Of a stretch of DNA of 14,004 nucleotides, positions 12,022-14,004 are shown one piece after another. The notes under the pieces are model-generated. The model was given only the letters and a program-made list of their open reading frames with translations. It ran no database searches and had not been told where the DNA came from. The translations under genes were made by a program, and so were the position numbers. The first letter of the stretch is position 1. Every line of letters starts with the position of its first letter. Source of the DNA: an uncultured Lachnospiraceae bacterium (GTDB lineage: Bacteria; Bacillota; Clostridia; Lachnospirales; Lachnospiraceae); NCBI GenBank assembly GCA_902797015.1, contig CADBRG010000317.1:1-14004 (forward strand), given 5' to 3'.

Positions 12022-12483
12022 ATGGATCAATCAATCACTATCCGCACCATGACACTGGCGGACTATGAAAGCGTCAAAAAGCTATGGATGACGATCAAGG
12101 GATTCGGCATCCGTTCCATCGACGATTCCCGTGAAGGCGTGGAGCGATTTATCAAAAGAAACCCCTCAACCAGTATTGTCGCAGAGCGTAACGGCGAGAT
12201 CATCGGTACCATTCTCTGCGGACACGACGGCAGAAACGCCTGCTTCTATCACGTCTGCGTCCGTGAAGACTGCAGAAGACAGGGCATCGGGAAAACCATG
12301 GCGGTAACCGCGATGCGCGAACTGCAGAAAGAAAAGATCAACAAGGTCTCTCTCGTTGCATTTAAGAAAAATGAGATTGGAAACCAGTTCTGGCATAAGG
12401 CCGGCTGGGTGTTAAGAGACGATCTGAATACCTATGATTTCATTCTGAACGACAATAATATTACAAACTTTAACGAAGATTAA
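12022..12483 (+). CDS. GNAT-family N-acetyltransferase
   Basis: Transfers an acetyl group from acetyl-CoA to an amine; the acceptor is unknown. The 153 residues cover a single GNAT fold. It starts ITIRTMTLADYESVKKLW (the usual first strand and helix), with a central strand AERNGEIIGTILCG. The acetyl-CoA binding motif is R85-R-Q-G88-I-G90-K (REDCRRQGIGKTM), and the C-terminal block is NQFWHKAGWVLRDDLNTYDF. An AAGGAG SD 5 bases upstream supports the start. It is a single gene with a possible promoter and a strong terminator. The tail NDNNITNFNED is low in complexity. Confidence 0.93.
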   Translation: MDQSITIRTMTLADYESVKKLWMTIKGFGIRSIDDSREGVERFIKRNPSTSIVAERNGEIIGTILCGHDGRNACFYHVCVREDCRRQGIGKTMAVTAMRELQKEKINKVSLVAFKKNEIGNQFWHKAGWVLRDDLNTYDFILNDNNITNFNED

Positions 12484-12489
12484 AAACAG

Positions 12490-12527
12490 GCCGGCGGTTC
12501 ATACACAACCCGCCGGCTTTTATTTTT
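12490..12527. terminator. Bidirectional terminator between the GNAT gene and the ABC operon
   Basis: A perfect 8-bp GC-rich stem (GCCGGCGG, 12490-12497, with CCGCCGGC, 12510-12517) and a 12-base loop. On the plus strand it is followed by TTTTATTTTT, and on the minus strand by CTGTTTTTAAT. It can serve both convergent genes. The plus-strand T-run overlaps the stop codon of the ABC gene. Confidence 0.92.
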
Positions 12528-13311
12528 ACAGGACTGCTGATCTGATCAGCAGCTTTGTATAGTCTTCCTTCGGATGCCGGATCACCTCATCAGGCGTCCC
12601 CTCTTCCACGATTTTCCCCTGATACATCACAATCACCCGGTCACACATGTGCTGCACCAGTGCCAGATCATGACAGATCAGAAGGATCGAGACCCCTGTC
12701 TCATTTTTTAGTTTGTTCAGCAGCGCAACGATCTGTGCCTGAACGGTCACATCAAGCGCACTGGTCGCCTCATCGCAGATCAAAAGCTTCGGTTCAACCG
12801 CAAGTGCCCTTGCGATCGCAGCACGCTGACACTGACCGCCACTGACTTCATGCGGATATCTTTTTGCAAGTTCCGGAGCAAGTTCTACTTTTTCAAGCAG
12901 CTCATACATCCGGCTTTTGGCCTCAATGCGGGACATTCCCGTATTGAGCATGCTTTCCATGATTCCATCGCCAAGCGTACACCTTGGATCAAAGGAATCC
13001 TGCGGCGTCTGAAATACCATTTGGATCTCCTGATAGTATTTCTTCAAGTCTCTTCCACGCAGCTTGAGAACATTTTTCTCTTGCGCTCCTTCTTCTGGAT
13101 CTCCCTCACACAGACTGATTTCTCCTGCATCGGCCTCTGTCAGGCGCAGGATCATGTTTGCCGTCGTGCTCTTGCCGCATCCGCTCTCACCGACCAGACC
13201 GAGACATTCCCCCCGGTTAACAAAGAAACTGATGTGATCAACTGCCGTCACCTGCTGCCCTTTGTTTAAAAAGGTCTTTTTTAAGTTTTTGACTTCCAAT
13301 AAATGTGACAT
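12526..13311 (-). CDS. Oligopeptide/nickel-type ABC importer, second ATP-binding subunit (DppF/OppF/NikE-like)
   Basis: Cytoplasmic ATPase that powers a peptide- or nickel-type ABC importer. The 261 residues hold Walker A GESGCGKST (41-49), Q-loop glutamine Q101 (MVFQTPQDSFDPR), signature VSGGQCQRAAIARAL (SGGQ at 157-160), Walker B LLICDE (176-181) and H-loop H214. The text ALDVTVQAQI is typical of the Dpp/Opp/Nik group. It lacks the long C-terminal oligopeptide extension of full OppF and ends soon after EDYTKLLIRSAVL, so it is on the short (NikE-like) side. A small acidic insert (DPEEGAQEK, 71-79) follows the first strands. The gene follows its partner ATPase by 33 bases with a GGGAG SD. The substrate is undetermined without the binding protein. 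Confidence 0.93.
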   Translation of the reverse strand: MSHLLEVKNLKKTFLNKGQQVTAVDHISFFVNRGECLGLVGESGCGKSTTANMILRLTEADAGEISLCEGDPEEGAQEKNVLKLRGRDLKKYYQEIQMVFQTPQDSFDPRCTLGDGIMESMLNTGMSRIEAKSRMYELLEKVELAPELAKRYPHEVSGGQCQRAAIARALAVEPKLLICDEATSALDVTVQAQIVALLNKLKNETGVSILLICHDLALVQHMCDRVIVMYQGKIVEEGTPDEVIRHPKEDYTKLLIRSAVL

Positions 13312-13344
13312 GGCGTTCTCCCATCACCTTAGCTGTTTTTCTGA

Positions 13345-14004
13345 TCATGTCTTCAGACGAAGTACCGCCCCGAGCAGTTGCCTGGTGTAGTCTTCTTTCG
13401 GGTCATGGATCACGTCTTTGGCCGGTCCGTACTCCACAACCTCCCCATCCTTCATGACTGCGATCGAGTCTGCCATCTTTTCAATCACGGCAATATTATG
13501 AGATACAATGACGATTGCAGTTCCAAATGCTTCCCGCAAATTCAGCAGTTCCTCGACAACCTGTGCCTGCACAGTAACATCCAGCGCACTGGTTGGCTCA
13601 TCCGCAAACAAAAGATCCGGTTGCAAAAGCATCGCCATGACAATCCCGACCCGCTGATTCATACCGCCCGACATTTCAAACGGATAGCTTTCCAGGATCC
13701 GTCTCCCATCTGACAGGTTAATGCGGGCGAACAGATCGAGCGCACGCGCATCTACTTCCCGACGGCTGACCTTCTCATGCGCACGGACACTTTCATACAT
13801 CTGGTCCCCAATGGTCCGGATCGGACTTAAAGACGCACCTGCGTTTTGAAAGATCATACCCATTTCACTGCCCCGAAGTGTCCGAAGCGTTTTGGAATCG
13901 GCATCCGGGATATTGATTCCTTTGTAATATATGTCACCTCTTGTCACCAATCCGTTTCCGCCCAGAAGTCCCATGGCAGCGCGGATGACCGTGCTCTTCC
14001 CGCT
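13345..14004 (-). CDS. Oligopeptide/nickel-type ABC importer, first ATP-binding subunit (DppD/OppD/NikD-like), cut by window edge
   Basis: The visible 219 residues start in the middle of Walker A (SGKST) and run to the natural stop. They include the Q-loop (MGMIFQNAGASLSPIRTIG), signature MSGGMNQRVGIVMA, Walker B LLFADE with PTSALDVTVQAQ, and an H-loop (VSHN). The Q-loop text reads FQNAGASLSP in place of the usual FQDPMTSLNP. The gene lies directly upstream of the DppF-like gene, so the two form the usual ATPase pair; permease and binding-protein genes are expected beyond position 14004. The ATG at 13974 is internal, because the reading frame is open to the window edge and Walker A lies upstream of it. 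Confidence 0.93.
   Translation of the reverse strand, partial: SGKSTVIRAAMGLLGGNGLVTRGDIYYKGINIPDADSKTLRTLRGSEMGMIFQNAGASLSPIRTIGDQMYESVRAHEKVSRREVDARALDLFARINLSDGRRILESYPFEMSGGMNQRVGIVMAMLLQPDLLFADEPTSALDVTVQAQVVEELLNLREAFGTAIVIVSHNIAVIEKMADSIAVMKDGEVVEYGPAKDVIHDPKEDYTRQLLGAVLRLKT

Overview
This 14 kb window looks like chromosome from a low-to-mid GC Firmicute of class Clostridia, most likely a gut Lachnospiraceae-type bacterium. The grounds are Gram-positive style Shine-Dalgarno (SD) sequences (AGGAGG), a GdpP-rplI-dnaB cluster next to rpsF-ssb-rpsR, an SSB ending in ELPFN, and a short alanine/glycine/serine-rich lipoprotein start. The genus cannot be fixed from the sequence alone. Most genes are on the minus strand; only an MFS exporter and a GNAT acetyltransferase are on the plus strand.

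Positions 1-4590 are conserved housekeeping DNA. One minus-strand operon runs gdpP (c-di-AMP phosphodiesterase), rplI (L9) and dnaB (replicative helicase, cut by the window edge), from an extended -10 promoter at 3308-3336. Upstream of it, rpsF-ssb-rpsR (S6, SSB, S18) has its own promoter (4536-4564), a leader hairpin that looks like the S6:S18 autoregulatory RNA (4463-4497), and a strong terminator (3363-3392).

Positions 4592-8101 form a metal-efflux locus read on the minus strand. It holds a 72-residue HMA metal-binding protein, a P1B-2 type Zn/Cd/Pb ATPase that lacks its own N-terminal HMA domain, a CadC/SmtB-type ArsR repressor, and an unrecognised protein carrying a ferritin-like di-iron ligand set. 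A near-consensus promoter (TTGACA-16-TATAAT) is followed directly by an ArsR-like inverted repeat, which suggests metal-relieved autorepression.

Positions 8102-8471 are non-coding and hold the most unusual structure of the window: eight copies of a TTTTGGAACT motif in strictly alternating orientation. Within each head-to-head pair the copies are 23-24 nt apart. No family was recognised for this array. It ends just before the terminator of a PF04392-type ABC substrate-binding lipoprotein (8528-9517), which has no permease or ATPase beside it.

Positions 9518-12517 carry accessory single genes: a DHA2-type drug exporter whose mRNA may be leaderless, a Nit/nitrilase-family amidohydrolase whose stop codon abuts that of the exporter, and a GNAT acetyltransferase closed by a bidirectional terminator. 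The right end (12526-14004) holds two ATP-binding subunits of an oligopeptide/nickel-type ABC importer; the first is cut by the window edge and its permeases presumably lie beyond it.
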